Shown: positions 39,501 through 51,420, counted from the first letter of the stretch. The stretch: 64,000 nt of DNA from Mansonella perstans (GCA_037074765.1 JBAMDO010000033.1:62001-126000), one strand, 5' to 3'. A program made the numbers and translations. The notes: generated from the letters alone by a model not told the origin.

Positions 39501-39892
39501 TTATTTGACACAGTTTCATTTATATTGGATGTTGAGAATTGTTTCATTTATTGTTAATGTGTTGCTCTGTCAGTGTTCTATGAATTGGACTATCATTTTG
39601 TGGCATAATCGTGATCCAACAATCACCTTACTTTATGCAATTTAAACTGCGGCATTCTGATGAAATGTCAAATTGGTTTTAGTTAGAGATTAACTAATTC
39701 GCTGAAATCAAGCTTGGAGAGAAATATAAAAGCAAATATTCAGTTTAAAAGTGTATCTTACGATATAGATATGATTATAAATGTCGTTCACTTATGGAGA
39801 AAGAATTGGTCGAAGCTGCAAAAGGGAAGAAATTTGGTGGTGCGATGCCATTTGAAGGTGGTGGACATATGTTACGTGCTACTAGACGGTGA
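36584..39892 (+). CDS. ufd-1: Ubiquitin fusion degradation protein 1 (UFD1)
   Basis: Exons 36584-36718, 37215-37373, 37785-37976, 38641-38787, 39196-39401 and 39769-39892 give 963 nt (320 aa; human about 307) with perfect phases. UFD1 pairs with NPL4 as the cofactor that brings ubiquitinated substrates to CDC48/p97, including in ER-associated degradation. Diagnostic stretches are [10 protein letters not shown], a block with [53 protein letters not shown] and [19 protein letters not shown], which together make up the double-psi barrel and adjoining UT3 domain. The C-terminal part has [16 protein letters not shown] (resembling the p97-binding box) and TPGKLEFVR. The terminal exon encodes [18 protein letters not shown] and ends [12 protein letters not shown] near-identical second terminal exon lies downstream. 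Confidence 0.93.
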
Positions 39893-40590
39893 TTGCGGTT
39901 GGATCTATTGGCATTCTGAAGAAGAAAAAAGATATATTAAACTGAAATCTGTAAAATGCATTGAACTCACTGGACAAGATAAAATGCTTACTTTCTTAAT
40001 TTCATTCATTTTAAAGAGCCATATTTCCAAGTTAAAATAATCGTAAGATAAACAGTCAGTATCGTGAAAATGTTAAGAAATTTGAACTAGCAGAGAGATT
40101 TTCAATAAGAATTAGGTCTTTAAGCACGTTTGAAGTATCAAATATCGAAATCAAGCTTGGAGAGAAACATAAAAGCAAATATTCAGTTTAAAAGTGTATC
40201 TTACGATACAGATGTGATTATAAACATCGTTCACTTATGGAGAAAAAATTGGTCGAAGCTGCAAAAGGGAAGAAATTTGATGGTGCGATGCCATCTGAAG
40301 GTGGTGGACATATGTTACGTGCTATTAGATGGTAATTGCAGTTGGATCTATTGGCATTCTGAAAAAGAAAAAAGATATTAAGCTGAAATCTGTAAAATAC
40401 ATTGAACTCACTGGACAAGATAAAATGCTTACTTTTTCAATTTCGTTCAATTTAAAGAGCCATATTTCCAAGTTAAAATAATCGTAAAATAAACAGTCAG
40501 TATCGTGAAAATATTAAGAAATTTGAACTGGCAGCGAGATTTTCAATAAGAATTATGTCTTTAAGCATGTTTGAAGTATCAAATATCGTC
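39700..40590. repeat. Tandem duplication covering the UFD1 terminal exon and flanks
   Basis: AAATCAAGCTTGGAGAGAAA occurs near 39706 and again near 40149. TTTAAGCACGTTTGAAGTAT near 40119 recurs (one change) near 40561. The period is about 440 bp. Two units are present, with scattered substitutions through exon and flanks. Confidence 0.9.
40212..40335 (+). CDS. Second (duplicate) terminal exon of UFD1
   Basis: Same length (124 bp), same phase and same reading frame as the exon at 39769-39892. Its acceptor CGATACAG is better than the CGATATAG of the first copy. It encodes 40 residues ending [11 protein letters not shown] and is open to its own TAA. Differences from copy 1 include Y to C and C to H near the start, E to K in MEKKLVEAA, G to D in KKFDGAM, F to S, and the last three residues. 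It lies inside a tandem duplication of roughly 440 bp that includes about 60 bp upstream and 3' flanking sequence. It could be used as an alternative last exon, or it may be drifting. Confidence 0.6.
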
Positions 40591-40688
40591 TTACTTTTAT
40601 CATTCTGTATTTTCTTACTTTTTTTTCGATAATCTTTAGGCGGTAGAAATTTGCAAAGGATTCTCTTCAACTTTAGTTTACCATCAAT

Positions 40689-41400
40689 TGTCGCGAATTT
40701 CATAACGCGATCCAATAACTCAATAAATTAAATTGTAAATAAATGTTAATAACATTGTAAAGTATTCAACTAAAGTTACATTTTTAAATTTATTTCCATG
40801 TTCTTTCTTGATATGTAAATTCATACCCTTTGCATAGCAACAGTTTAAGATATCTATCTACAACAAAAGTTTTGTATTGTACTGTCAATCCTCTCTCCTA
40901 CAGTAAGCTAACAAAGCAGCAGCTAATGCGCTATACTACCATACAAAGGGCCATTGTCTTAAGCAATTAATTCCCCCTCTTCACCCAGTGTAAACGTCAA
41001 TCTTTCCACCAATAACATCTTTGTTTATTTGTTCTGACAAGTACTTTGGTATCGCTTTGAAGACCCTGCTGTTGTAAATCATCTATTCTCAACCATAATT
41101 AGTCCCCCCTTTATCACTTTAACGTTAGGATCTTCGTATTAAGCTTTAATCCCGCTCTTCTACGACTATGTATAGACAGTCGATCCACAAACTGGACTCT
41201 TTGGTACATTGGTATGTTCGTACATTGTATTCTCATACTCAGTGATTCGCCAGTACGTTCTAATAAAGGTTTGATTATCCAAGCTTGAGGTTTTCCGCAA
41301 CACAATTCAACTCAATACAACGCTCCCTGACAAAACCGCTGGAAAAATATTGGCAGACGTCGGCCTCTCGCAAGAATTTCACGACATCAATCGTTGCAAA
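40689..41400 (+). repeat. LTR-like dispersed repeat, solo copy
   Basis: Begins TGTCGCGAATTTCATAACGC. The block CAATCTTTCCACCAATAACA recurs in similar form near 63380, and TCGGCCTCTCGCAAGAATTT resembles the segment near 48856. An AATAAA lies inside near 41262, followed by an A/C-rich segment with AACTCAATACAACGCTCCC. Size, TG start, internal polyadenylation signal and recurrence suggest a solo LTR of a BEL/Pao-type element. No internal coding region is attached. Confidence 0.5.
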
Positions 41401-44160
41401 CAATTATTCCTGCAAGCAGAATAACAACGTGATGTGCAGAATATTGATGATAAATGATTAGGAAAAATAAACAAGTGCGAAAAAAGAGTTGAAGAAATTA
41501 CATTAAATGAAATTTATTAGGGGTTAGCTGCATAGTAAATTCTTGAAAAAACCCATGATTGAGTTTTCTCTTTTTTTTTGATCTTAAGATAACAAGAAAA
41601 TCACCATCGATAGCTGTTGAAATGATGAGAAAAAAAAAGAATTAGTAACTGTTACTCTTTCTGAAGCAACTGTTTGTACTGACATGTATCAGTGATTTAA
41701 GTTGTATATGAGAGAATGAAGCTTGCCAATTTTTCCACCGAAATATCTCGGCGTAACATTACCATTTTTCGCTTTTTGCTTACCTTAATAATCATTTTGA
41801 AAGTTAGGTATAAAGTTTCATTGATAGTACAAAAAGTGGAAAGGTTTTGCAGCAGTATTATTTGATAAAGATTGATTTGTTAACAAGTTATTTTATTATC
41901 ATAGTCTTTAAGAAACATAATCAATTTTATAAGAAATTGATTTTATTAATATATATTTGGAAATTTGTTCATTGTTTAATTTGATTGTATTTGATTTTTT
42001 CCAAAGAAAACTAGGATTTTATTATTTGCATATCTCATATTTATTTCAAGTGTTTCATTTCATTCTTTCCTCAGTTTTTTTTTAAATTATTTCATTAGTC
42101 TGACCATTCTTTTGTTTAAAAAAAATTACAGTGAAATCCAGTGCTTTTGAAAAAAATGAAATTTCAATGTAATTGATAATAATTGCTTTAATAAGATAGC
42201 ATTAATGTATGAATATTAATTTTTCAGTTGCATTATTTGACATCAACAAGTTTTATAAGTTATTAGCTTTCGGGATTGATTTCATTATAATATTGGAAAG
42301 AATAATGATACGACACGTACAGTTGTTTTCAATTCCTTATAGTACAGCTAATTTGTAATGTTCTTCGTCCGATGATTGTGTATTTCTTCAATATGTAGAA
42401 AGTGATAATGTTGTAAACATTTGAGGTTTCTCTATTTATTATCAGTCTTTAAATCATTCATGTCTACGGTGATAGACAAAGCATCCATTGTAACGATGTT
42501 ATCCTATGTTCATACATCTGCCAACATGTAATCATCTGTTGATGCATATATACCAATATCTAATCACTTCTTCAAGCATTTATCATTTTTTATGACTGCA
42601 TTGCAAATTATTTTGTAGAACTTTATATATAAATTACTTTTCATATATAAATAACATTCACTATAAAAGAGACTAAATCATTCTGCAATTTTTGATTTCA
42701 TCGTAATCTCCAAGCTGTTCGATTTTTTTCTGTCTGAGTTCCTCCAAACTAACCGAATTACCCACGATCGAAGTAAACGATTTCAATCTTCAATATTTGT
42801 CTGCACTGACTGTCAAATAAATTCCGGGAATTGCTTTTACGACATTGGTGATAATTTTAAAAAATTAAAAATTTCCATGCAACAAAATTGTTGCTATATT
42901 AATTTTAACTATTAAAATTTTCTTTTAAGTTTTATTTTAGCTATCGGAATTTCCTCCAGATTTTTTATTTTACTGTTTGAAAATCCATTTAAATTCTGTT
43001 CTATAATTTTTTTTCTTTTTTTTTTGGTTACTATGCATTTTTTGTATTAAAGAAGAAAACAGAATCAAAGAGAGAGAAGAGGGGGAAACTTTCATTTTCA
43101 TTTTTTTTTCCTATTTCTTGCTTACATTTCACTTTTTCTTTCGCTTTAAAATTATTTTAATGAAGCACAATGATTTGTTAAGCAAAAAAAAAAATGGATG
43201 AAGAAAAAAGTAAGTGATAGATTGAAATTCAAAGGGGAAGTTATTACTTTCTTTACGTTGATTGATTCAGTGCAACTTTTTCTTCCAGAAAAAAAGTCTT
43301 TTTCTTTTTTGCTCATTCAACTAATTTCTTGCTTACATTTCATCTCTTTTCCTTGTCTCTATTTTAAGATATTTTTTTTTTGCTTCATTTTGATAATAAA
43401 TTCAATTTGCTTCATTTTGATAATAAATTCAAATTTTTTTTAAAAATAAGAATATTCGCATTTTGATGAAAAAATAAATTTTATTTTAATTTTGCTAAAA
43501 AAAATTTATCTTTGCTGAAAAGATAAATTTTTCTTCTATGCTTACTGAAATACATGTACATGTATTTATTCATGTACCTTTATATAAATATATTATTTAC
43601 CATATATCGTTTTAGTAGTATGTAGTAATGGGAATTTTATACAAAAAAGTTTAAGTTTAGGATCAAGTTGAAATAATACTGAACATATGAATATATATGT
43701 TTCTTATAGTATAAATAAATGAACGAAAATGTGGCTAAGAAAAAAAAGGTACAACACATTGGTATATTTGTTTTAGTGGATAACTGCATAAAATGAATGA
43801 ATTGATTGTATTAGACATTTGAATAATGAAATAAATGAAATAGTTGAATAAAATATTTGATAGCTGGATAAACTGAATAATTGAATCAGGTATTTTGTAA
43901 CGAATAAAATAATTAAATTAAATATTAAATAATGGATAAATTAAGCGAAGATTTTGAATTGCTCCATTAAGCTTGGCAATTATGGATTAAACGAAATTCC
44001 TTTCAAATTTTTTTCAGTTTTTTATTTCGGAAAATTCTTTTTATCGTCATCTTTTTATTTAATTAATTTAAAAATATTTCTTTTATCGAATATCCTGTGA
44101 AACTACGTATAGTAGGGGAATTTTTTTGTCAATTATTCAAAAGGATAATTTAATTTCAGA
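41401..44160. other. Gap, no gene seen
   Basis: AT-rich with long poly-T and poly-A tracts, a short direct repeat TTTGCTTCATTTTGATAATAA near 43379-43425, and repeated TTGAATAA/AAATGAAT phrases at 43790-43950. The frame at 43198-43443 is phenylalanine-rich and has no splice context. Confidence 0.5.
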
Positions 44161-45863
44161 ATGAATGAATGTAATCATTGGAATAGTAAGAGACAAAATA
44201 AAACATGGCAAAAAATTTGCAAGCACGTATGAATTCTTTAATCATTATAATACTATCAAAAGAATTTTGAAATTTATCAAGTCTATTTTAAAAGTAGAAA
44301 TACTAATGTTTTTTTGTTTTATTTTTTTTTGCTTCACTAATAATATTAATTATTTTAAACTTTTCGAAAATATTACTGTATCTTTTAAAATTTTTGGAAA
44401 AAAGAGGAAAAAAGGAACAAATATATTTCGCATTCAGTTGTTGAAATGAAATGTCTTTTGAAATAAATCATTTAGTGTTTTGAACCATTTTTCTTTTAAG
44501 GCCTTGCCATCTAATTCTTCGACAAATTCACAGCCAATACTAGTTATGGTGACAATTTTATGGGCAATAATCGTTATTTTATTCCAGTTCATTCATGACT
44601 TGTTAATTGTAATTGTAAATCAATTTTGGAATGCTAATAATAAAGGTATAATTTTTGAGAATTCATAAAAAACTGATCCCATAAAAAGATTTTTACTTGC
44701 AAGAAAATTATTCATTTTTATAAAAGTTTGATTTTTGTATTTTGAATTGAAAAATTAGATTTTAGATGATGCTACGTCACATCAGAAATATCTTACAGCA
44801 TCTGACATCGATATAAAGATCAGTGAAGCAAAACGAAATAAAATGTTACGGATGAAACAATGGCTTAATGCTTCCAAAATGGTGACTGACTTAGTGTTTT
44901 AGGATTCTCTATTTGATTAATTAATTAATTAATAGCTTCTATCTTTTACTTTCCTGAAATTTTTGATTTCTTCTACTCAATTATGCTACTAGTATAATCA
45001 ATTATGCTATTATTGCAGTTATGTTACTAAGTGCATAAGTTTTTCGTTCAATTATTATCTTCTGTATTTACGATAGCATGTAAATTTGAAATTTTTAAAG
45101 ATTTTAATTTGAAAATAAAAAATCCAATTTCAGTCTATAAGTCATAACTTAATATCAGTTGTTGTCAGCAGTATTTATAGATAAATGCGTTTGTTAATGC
45201 AATTATTAACTTGTTGAGGATGATGTATCGATCTATAGCAATGATTTCTCTGCGGTAGATTCTGGTATCGATTCGCGACTTACTTCACGTGCGAACACAA
45301 GTGAAACGTTATCGGAATATATGGAGGGATCCGGAATAACTCGCACATCATTTCGACACTGTACAAAAAAATGGTGCGATAGAAGTAATTACGGTGATAT
45401 CTTTCAATAATATAAAAAGATGTTTCAATTTAATTTTTTAGTAAAAAAATTTGTTTTTAATTCGATTTTTTTTATGTCTAAATATTCCTTTTTTGGCTGA
45501 TTAAATTATAACCACTACATCAAGAAAGAATTTCAGTATTTAATGAAATATCTACGAAGTATAATAGTTGTATTCTAACTAATTTGATTTCTAATGTTTT
45601 CAGATCAGGAAGCGCCAAGCAGTGGTGCATCTCACGTATCACGTCAGTTAACTCGAACTCGTCATAATTCTGTTACATCATCGCACTTGCCAACAGAACG
45701 TCAGAAATTGTCAATCAAACGTCATGTTGTTCGAGTTCGAAGTGCACACAGCAAACGGGCTAAATCAACCGCCTCAGTTATGCGACACAAAAAAATGGAA
45801 TCTGAAATGGAGTCTTATCCGAATAATTCTACCTTTTATGATGGTTTTAATCAGTTTTACTGA
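44161..45863 (+). CDS. Single-pass membrane protein of unknown family (gene J)
   Basis: Five exons, 44161-44226, 44501-44645, 44766-44881, 45219-45393 and 45604-45863, join with consistent phases to 254 codons (253 aa). The ATG at 44161 follows TTAATTTCAG. Residues 1-22 are short and basic (MNECNHWNSKRQNK...). Residues of about 35-66 form one or two close hydrophobic helices (ILVMVTILWAIIVILF, then IHDLLIVIVNQFW). The remainder is polar: a basic block (KISEAKRNKMLRMKQW), a Ser/Thr/Asp-rich segment, and a strongly basic Arg/Ser-rich tail (TRTRHNS, KRHVVRVRSAHSKRAK). The topology suggests a membrane-anchored protein with a long basic tail, possibly phosphorylated. I do not recognise a homologue. 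The short first exon is the least certain part. Confidence 0.68.
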
Positions 45864-46894
45864 AAAAAAAAAAGCCAGGAAAGAAAGGTCAATATGATAG
45901 ACTGATACAGAATTCTGATTTTTATAAAAGTTCCGTTTTTTTTTTTGCTTACGGAAATGTGAAAAGAGAAAATACTGTTTGATTACGAAATTTATATTTA
46001 TGATTATTAGACTATTTTCTATTTTATGTAAATTCGTAAAAATTCAACCATTATAGATTTGTACTATAGGTAACTAACTAATGTATATTGCTATTTCAAA
46101 ATTAAAAATTAAAAAAAAAAAAAAAAAACAATTAATAAATGAACATTTTTCTTGCTGCATGTAATCGTTAAAAAATCATTGTTAGAATTCAAAAATCAGT
46201 GAATAAATTTAACGATCATCAATTTGAATAAATATTCTATCTTACATTGTTCCTGCTCTTGCTATTATATATGAAATTCAAAGTAAAAATGAAATTGATA
46301 GTTTGAGAAGAAAATGAAGAATAAAATTGAAACGATTGCTATGATTGTATCACTTTTCAGTTTAAATATTGATATATTTCATAATAAAAAGGTCGTTATT
46401 TATGTTGTGTTGGTGAAAATGCTGATAGGAAGATTAGAAGAGGTAAATAGAGAAACAATGTATCAACTAATCGAACGAGCAATGGATATGCATGGAGGGT
46501 CGTTTAATGGTTGTTCCATTGTAAAAATATATATGTATAAATCCAAGAATTGATGAGGGAGCTTTAGTATGTTTTCTCGGAATCAGTTTGAATTGGTTTT
46601 TGTGATTGTTAAGCGTTTTTCTTATCTGTAGCGATGCATAAAGCATCGAAATCCTCCTTAATTTGACAAAATTTCATCATTTTCTTTGATAATTTGAATT
46701 CCGATAATACGGACAATCTATATTAAATAAATTTGCAAATAACTTTCTCATTTAGTTGAAACCAATTAACCAACAAAATTATCTATTCTTCAACCAACTA
46801 AAATCTTTTAAAGATTGATTTTTTTGGAATGATTGTTTCAAATTAAATTTAAATGATGATACACATAACGCTTGAACTCGGAATTAGATTGTAG
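45864..46894. other. Gap before the tRNA
   Basis: 3' flank of gene J with poly-A tracts. A plus frame at 46314-46553 has a plausible peptide (RLEEVNRETMYQLIERAMD) but no acceptor or donor and no recognised motif, so it is not called. Confidence 0.45.
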
Positions 46895-46966
46895 TCCTCG
46901 GTAGTATAGTGGTGAGTATCCGCGCCTGTCACGTGCGAGACCCGGGTTCGATTCCCGGCCGGGGAG
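46895..46966 (+). tRNA. tRNA-Asp (anticodon GTC)
   Basis: 72 nt. Acceptor arms TCCTCGG and CCGGGGA pair, with one T-G. The A box is TAGTATAGTGGT, the anticodon loop is CTGTCAC within CCGCGCCTGTCACGTGCG, the T arm is CCCGGGTTCGATTCCCGG (B box GGTTCGATTCC), and the discriminator is G. There is no intron. It is decoded as aspartate. A TTTT-containing run shortly downstream can end RNA polymerase III transcription. Confidence 0.96.
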
Positions 46967-47839
46967 ACCACACTTTTGTCGAAAGTGGTTCGTTTCTTGA
47001 ATTCATCCATCTTATTAAATGATATATATGGTAGCTTTAATTCTTCTTTTTTTTTTCTTTTTTCTCTCACTTTTTTGATTGCCTGGAGAGTTGAATTCCA
47101 CTTACGGTTACTTCATTTTATAGAATCTAGCTCACATTAGGGCAATTTTCGAAATTTTTCCAGTGATATTTCCCTTACAACTTTGTAGTTTTTCGATGCT
47201 CTATATAACTTGCTACAGCTTCTCCTTTAGGCACGACATCAATAGTTTAATTTTTGGATGTTCAGAATTTAAAGTATACTGCAGCATTGGAGACTAACTA
47301 CTTCAGGATTCCTTCAGCTTATGGAGTCACCACTAAATATTTCACAATATCACAAACTTCTGCGGATGAAGTCTTGTAGTTGAACTGTGCGTAACGGCTC
47401 AAAAAGAGTAACCTTTTTGCAGGTTACTCTTTTTCAATGGGAGGATTTTCTGTTGATACATGTCTCAGCCTCAACCAATTGATAAAACTTTTTTGCGCAA
47501 GTACTAATACAATGGTACTATCTAATATAAAATAGCGATAACCAAAAATGAGCGAAACGATGGTGAAAATTATTAAGAGCGCTTTAATCAAAATGATGAT
47601 GAAAAAAAGGACAAAAGTGAAGAGCAGAAAGGAAGCTGTCCAAGTTTGATGTAAAAGAATTGATAACCAAGGATGAAACTTTTGGATAATTTTGGTAGAT
47701 AAATGTTACTCTTTATAGCGGAGATACGTGGGTTTGGCTTATAACATTTCCACATGACCTTGGATATTAAGCAGAGGATGATTGATTTTATTTTTTTGAC
47801 AGTCGTACGTAGGATGTTAAAGACCAAAGGTTACAATAT

Positions 47840-48005
47840 TCTGACAGATCCAGTGAATATTTAAAACAGCACATTCTATTAGATATAGATTTACTCGTAT
47901 TCGGAAGAATCCAGTGGATCAGTTAAAACAGCCGGTTCAAGTAAATAACAGATTGACTCGTATTTAGAAGGAATCCTGTGAATATCATTGAAAACAGCCA
48001 GTTCA
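47840..48005. repeat. Minisatellite with 55-65 bp units, first locus
   Basis: About three units of the form GAATCCAGTGGAT, TTAAAACAGCC, GTTCAAGTAAATAACAGATT and GACTCGTATTTAGAAGG. The same family recurs at 51160-51420. Units vary in length and sequence. Minus-strand frames through it are not convincing genes. Confidence 0.8.
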
Positions 48006-48477
48006 ACCAAGCAAAATTTGCACCTCATTTCCGAAAAAACATGCGAGGTTCGGCTGATATAGTTTTTTTCATGTTGTTGTCGATGTATGTTTTTTCCAAA
48101 CATTCAAACTGTTGACATTTTATCATTATCACATTGAAATTATTTAAAATTATGCCAATTTTTTAATGTTCAACATAACAACTACCAATTAATTTCATTT
48201 CCACGGTAAAAAAAAAAGTTAAAACAACAAACTTTCTATTACGCGATACTACGGTAGTACAGTTCCATTAATTTATTTCTGCGATATCGCCCATTGTAGT
48301 GGGTCAAAAAGAACTGACGGCTACTATGATGAACTTTTTGTTGAAATCTTTGAAAACCACTACTACTTGAAGACTTCTGTTTGAAACATTTGAAATACAT
48401 GATTGGGGTAAACATTTGTACAACATTTGCACTGCTCACTGATTTAGAGATATTCTTCTGTTCTGTTGCTGTCGTTC

Positions 48478-48558
48478 TACACACACATACACACGCACAG
48501 ATATACATACACACACATGCACACATACACACACATACACAGATACACACACACATAC

Positions 48559-48591
<33 letters not shown>

Positions 48592-48650
48592 TATACAAAC
48601 ACACATATACACACACATACATACACACGTGCACACACATATACACACGT

Positions 48651-48688
<38 letters not shown>

Positions 48689-48712
48689 CCACATACAACA
48701 GACACACACATT
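48478..48712. repeat. CA-rich microsatellite, about 235 bp
   Basis: ACACAC and ACATACAC runs nearly throughout. All frames on both strands are open (Thr/His and Cys/Val poly-dipeptides) purely because of composition. Confidence 0.97.
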
Positions 48713-48724
48713 GATAATATTTGT

Positions 48725-48935
48725 AATAGAGGTTTAATTACCCAAATTTGAGGTATTCCCGGAACTCAATCCAATCACACAAACTCAATCAACAACACAA
48801 TCAATTCAATTCAACACATCCCTGATGTAAGCGTTGGAGAATATCGGTTAATCATCGACCTCTTGTAAGAAGTTCACACAGAACATACAAAAAAAAATAC
48901 TTCTGTTCACACAGAACATACAAAAAAAAATACTT
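48725..48935. repeat. LTR-end-like fragment plus a 31-bp tandem duplication
   Basis: GAGGTATTCCCGGAACTCAA and the A/C-rich sequence that follows resemble 41287-41400 of the LTR-like repeat. At 48870-48933 the phrase GTTCACACAGAACATACAAA plus an A run occurs twice, about 31 bp apart. Confidence 0.5.
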
Positions 48936-49018
48936 CCAATACGTCAAAAATTGCATAAAATAAAATAGCACACAATGGGAAAGAAAATAAAAACAATTAT
49001 GGTCATTTTCAAGCAAAT

Positions 49019-50957
49019 TTAACAATAAAATTTTTTAGTAATTACAACGGAAGTTTCCTTATATTTTTCTGTTTGATCAGTTTTTGAAGGGATGATTGAA
49101 TGTGTTTCATTTTGTTGCATTGCACAACGACGTTTACACATTTCATTAGCTTCTTCCTGTTTTCGTGCAAGTACAACTTCCAATTTTCGCTTTTTTCCCT
49201 CATTTGTTAACTAAACAATAAAATAATACTATCTGTTAAAGAAATCAACAATGTAAGATACAATTAAAGTATCAATGCAAAACAAATATCTAGAATGTAT
49301 GTAGAAATATTATTATTCATTACCTCACTTTTACTATATAATCACCAACTTCAATTCCAATAATTATAAGATACTATTATTAATAACGAATTACAAAATT
49401 ACAGCACAATAAAAGCTAAACAAAGAGATGTTTCCTGTTAGGAAGTTCAATTAGTGGTTATTGTTACAAAGTTCTAATAAAGTTAGAGATAACACTTATT
49501 TTCAAGTTTTTTTTTTTCCCATTAACACTATGCAACTTCAAAAGATATTTTCTATTTTTGAAATCCTTCTAAAAAACCTTGTATGCCTTACAGATTCATC
49601 TCGCTGTACTAATTGAAGAGCAAAAATAGTATAAACTTAATAAATAATACCTTCGTTACAAGCTCCTCTTTACTCAACTTCTTCATTTTATTCTCTATTA
49701 CCAACTGTTCCATATCAACCAAATTTGCGCTTTTCACTCGTAACTCATCAATCAATGCACGAATACTTTCCATACACAATATTAAACTTTCCCATTCATT
49801 TGATCCTTTATTTAGTAATGTTTTCACCGCTTCTAATATCAAACTTCCAGTATGTGTGCATCCTAAACATTGAAAACATTTCTGAATAATTTCGGCAGCT
49901 AACCGAAAGCTTCATTCCAGTCAAAAATCCACCACGATCTGGACAAAAAAGAGAAAAGATACCATCTGACTTCAATGATTCCACCACTTTAGACATTATA
50001 TTCATAACAGCAAAACCAACGGTACTCAAAGCATCCGCTTCTACGATGTTACCTTCTGCGCGAAGGTTCTGCACACGCTTCATATATAAATCCATTGCAA
50101 CCACTGGAACATAATCACTTATCAATTCATTACAATGCTAAACACAACAAACAATATGGTCTAAAACATTCATAATTTAGGACTACCGAATAGATTTATG
50201 AGCTAGCAAGTTTTTTGTTTTATAAACCTTTTCGATAGCAAGATTCATTTACATTTTTTTTTTTTTGAAATTAACAGTAAAGACTGCTATTCCTATTATA
50301 ATTGCAAAACTGAAACTAAATTACTAAAATAACGGAAAAATAAAAATCGTAATGACCTATTCTTCAAGTCAGTTTTTTTCAGTTGCTTATAGCTAAAAAG
50401 TTATAAAATCAGAGTGATGAAATCGCCGTTTTATACGATTTCAGAAATTTGCTCTCTTTATTCATGAAATAGACACCATCTCAATCTTTGCTTACAATTC
50501 AACATGAATAAAAATTTACTTGATAAAGCGTCCTTCGATTGTTTCGCAGGACGTAGATCATCCTGCGTCCTTTGATCCAACGATGTTATCCTTTTTCCAG
50601 AATTATCAATGGATGCAATGGAATTCTTCGAGCAACAAAGAGTCCTGAAACGATGATACTAGCCCAGAGCTTCTCTAATTTATAGATTTCTCCAACAATA
50701 TCACTATACGTTTGCAAAAGAATCTATCCGAGGATTTTTCTGGATATGTCCGGATATCTGGATATGAGATAATATGTCCCAAATTTACGTAAAACTGCTA
50801 ACGGATGCGATTCATTCTCGTTTGGTTCCTTCACTACATCGTCTATTTCATCATCGCAGCCAAAAAGCGCAATCCAATCTTCTTCGTTTAATGTTGGAGC
50901 AGCATTTAATTCATCGACTCCAGACATATTCTGATGGAAATCATCGATTCCAGACAT
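49019..50957 (-). CDS. Unidentified helical protein (gene H)
   Basis: Well-phased exons are 50137-49963 (phase 0 to 1), 49862-49651 and 49210-49019 (stop). The first exon starts at ATG 50957 or 50927 after TTTCCATCAG and runs to about 50789 or slightly earlier. It encodes an acidic segment with LNEEDWIALFGCDDEIDD. Its junction to 50137 is unresolved: GCA|GTTTTA would be in phase but is a poor donor, and an extra exon near 50630-50520 is possible. The rest of the protein is helical: SDYVPVVAMDLYMKRVQNL, ADALSTVGFAVMNIMSKVV, WESLILCMESIRALIDEL, and a charged, probably coiled-coil C-terminus (KMKKLSKEELVTK, EGKKRKLEVVLARKQEE). About 245 aa in all. I do not recognise the family; a structural or complex-subunit role is only a guess. 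Confidence 0.55.
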
Positions 50958-50970
50958 ATTCTGATGGAAA
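50911..50970. repeat. Exact 30-bp tandem duplication at the start of gene H
   Basis: 50911-50940 and 50941-50970 differ by one base. In the minus frame each unit carries TTTCCATCAG, an acceptor-like sequence, then AATATGTCTGG with an ATG. The duplication therefore supplies two acceptor/start pairs ten codons apart in the same frame (MSGIDDFHQN, then MSGVDELN). Confidence 0.9.
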
Positions 50971-51159
50971 ATTATAAAATTACACTTGATATATCTAACG
51001 AAAGTAAAAACAATAGAGATAGGAAAAAGTATTAGTACTTAGCACCAATCTAATCTTTAATACTTCCTATTTCACAATAAAAACGCCTCACTTGTCAGAA
51101 AAATTGAAATATTTCGATATAATTGAATACTTATAGAAATAACTTGAAATGAATGATAT

Positions 51160-51420
51160 CATTTAAAATAGCCAGTTCAAATAAACAGAATGACTCGTAT
51201 TTGGAAGGAATCCAGTGGATATCATTTAAAATAGCCAGTTCAATTGAATATAAATTGGCTCGTGTTTAGAAAAATTCAATGGACGTTAAAACAGCACATT
51301 CAATTAAATATAGATATACTCGTACTTGAAAAAATTCAGTGGATATCATTTATAATAGCACGTTCAAGTAAATAACAGACTGGCTCGTATTTGGAAGGAA
51401 TCCTGTGAATATCACTTTCC
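51160..51420. repeat. Minisatellite with 55-65 bp units, second locus
   Basis: Four to five units of the family also found at 47840-48005, with phrases such as GAATCCAGTGGATATCATTT, AAAATAGCCAGTTCAA and GACTCGTATTTGGAAGG. It lies at the edge of the retroelement debris. Confidence 0.82.

Noticed and set aside
39714..40381. Two similar plus-strand frames of 108 and 83 codons that look like a duplicated gene
   Set aside because: They overlap the UFD1 terminal exons in the wrong frame. The UFD1 frame has the right acceptor, phase and homology.
46849..47070. Minus-strand frame over the tRNA
   Set aside because: It reads through the antisense of tRNA-Asp. The RNA gene explains the sequence.
48239..48737. 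Five overlapping open frames on both strands
   Set aside because: They are Thr/His or Cys/Val dipeptide repeats produced by the CA microsatellite.
50520..50635. Possible extra exon of gene H (frame with KNSIASIDNSGKRITSLDQ)
   Set aside because: Open and with a good GTAAAT donor, but its phase fits neither the first exon nor the exon at 50137, so it is left out of the gene model.
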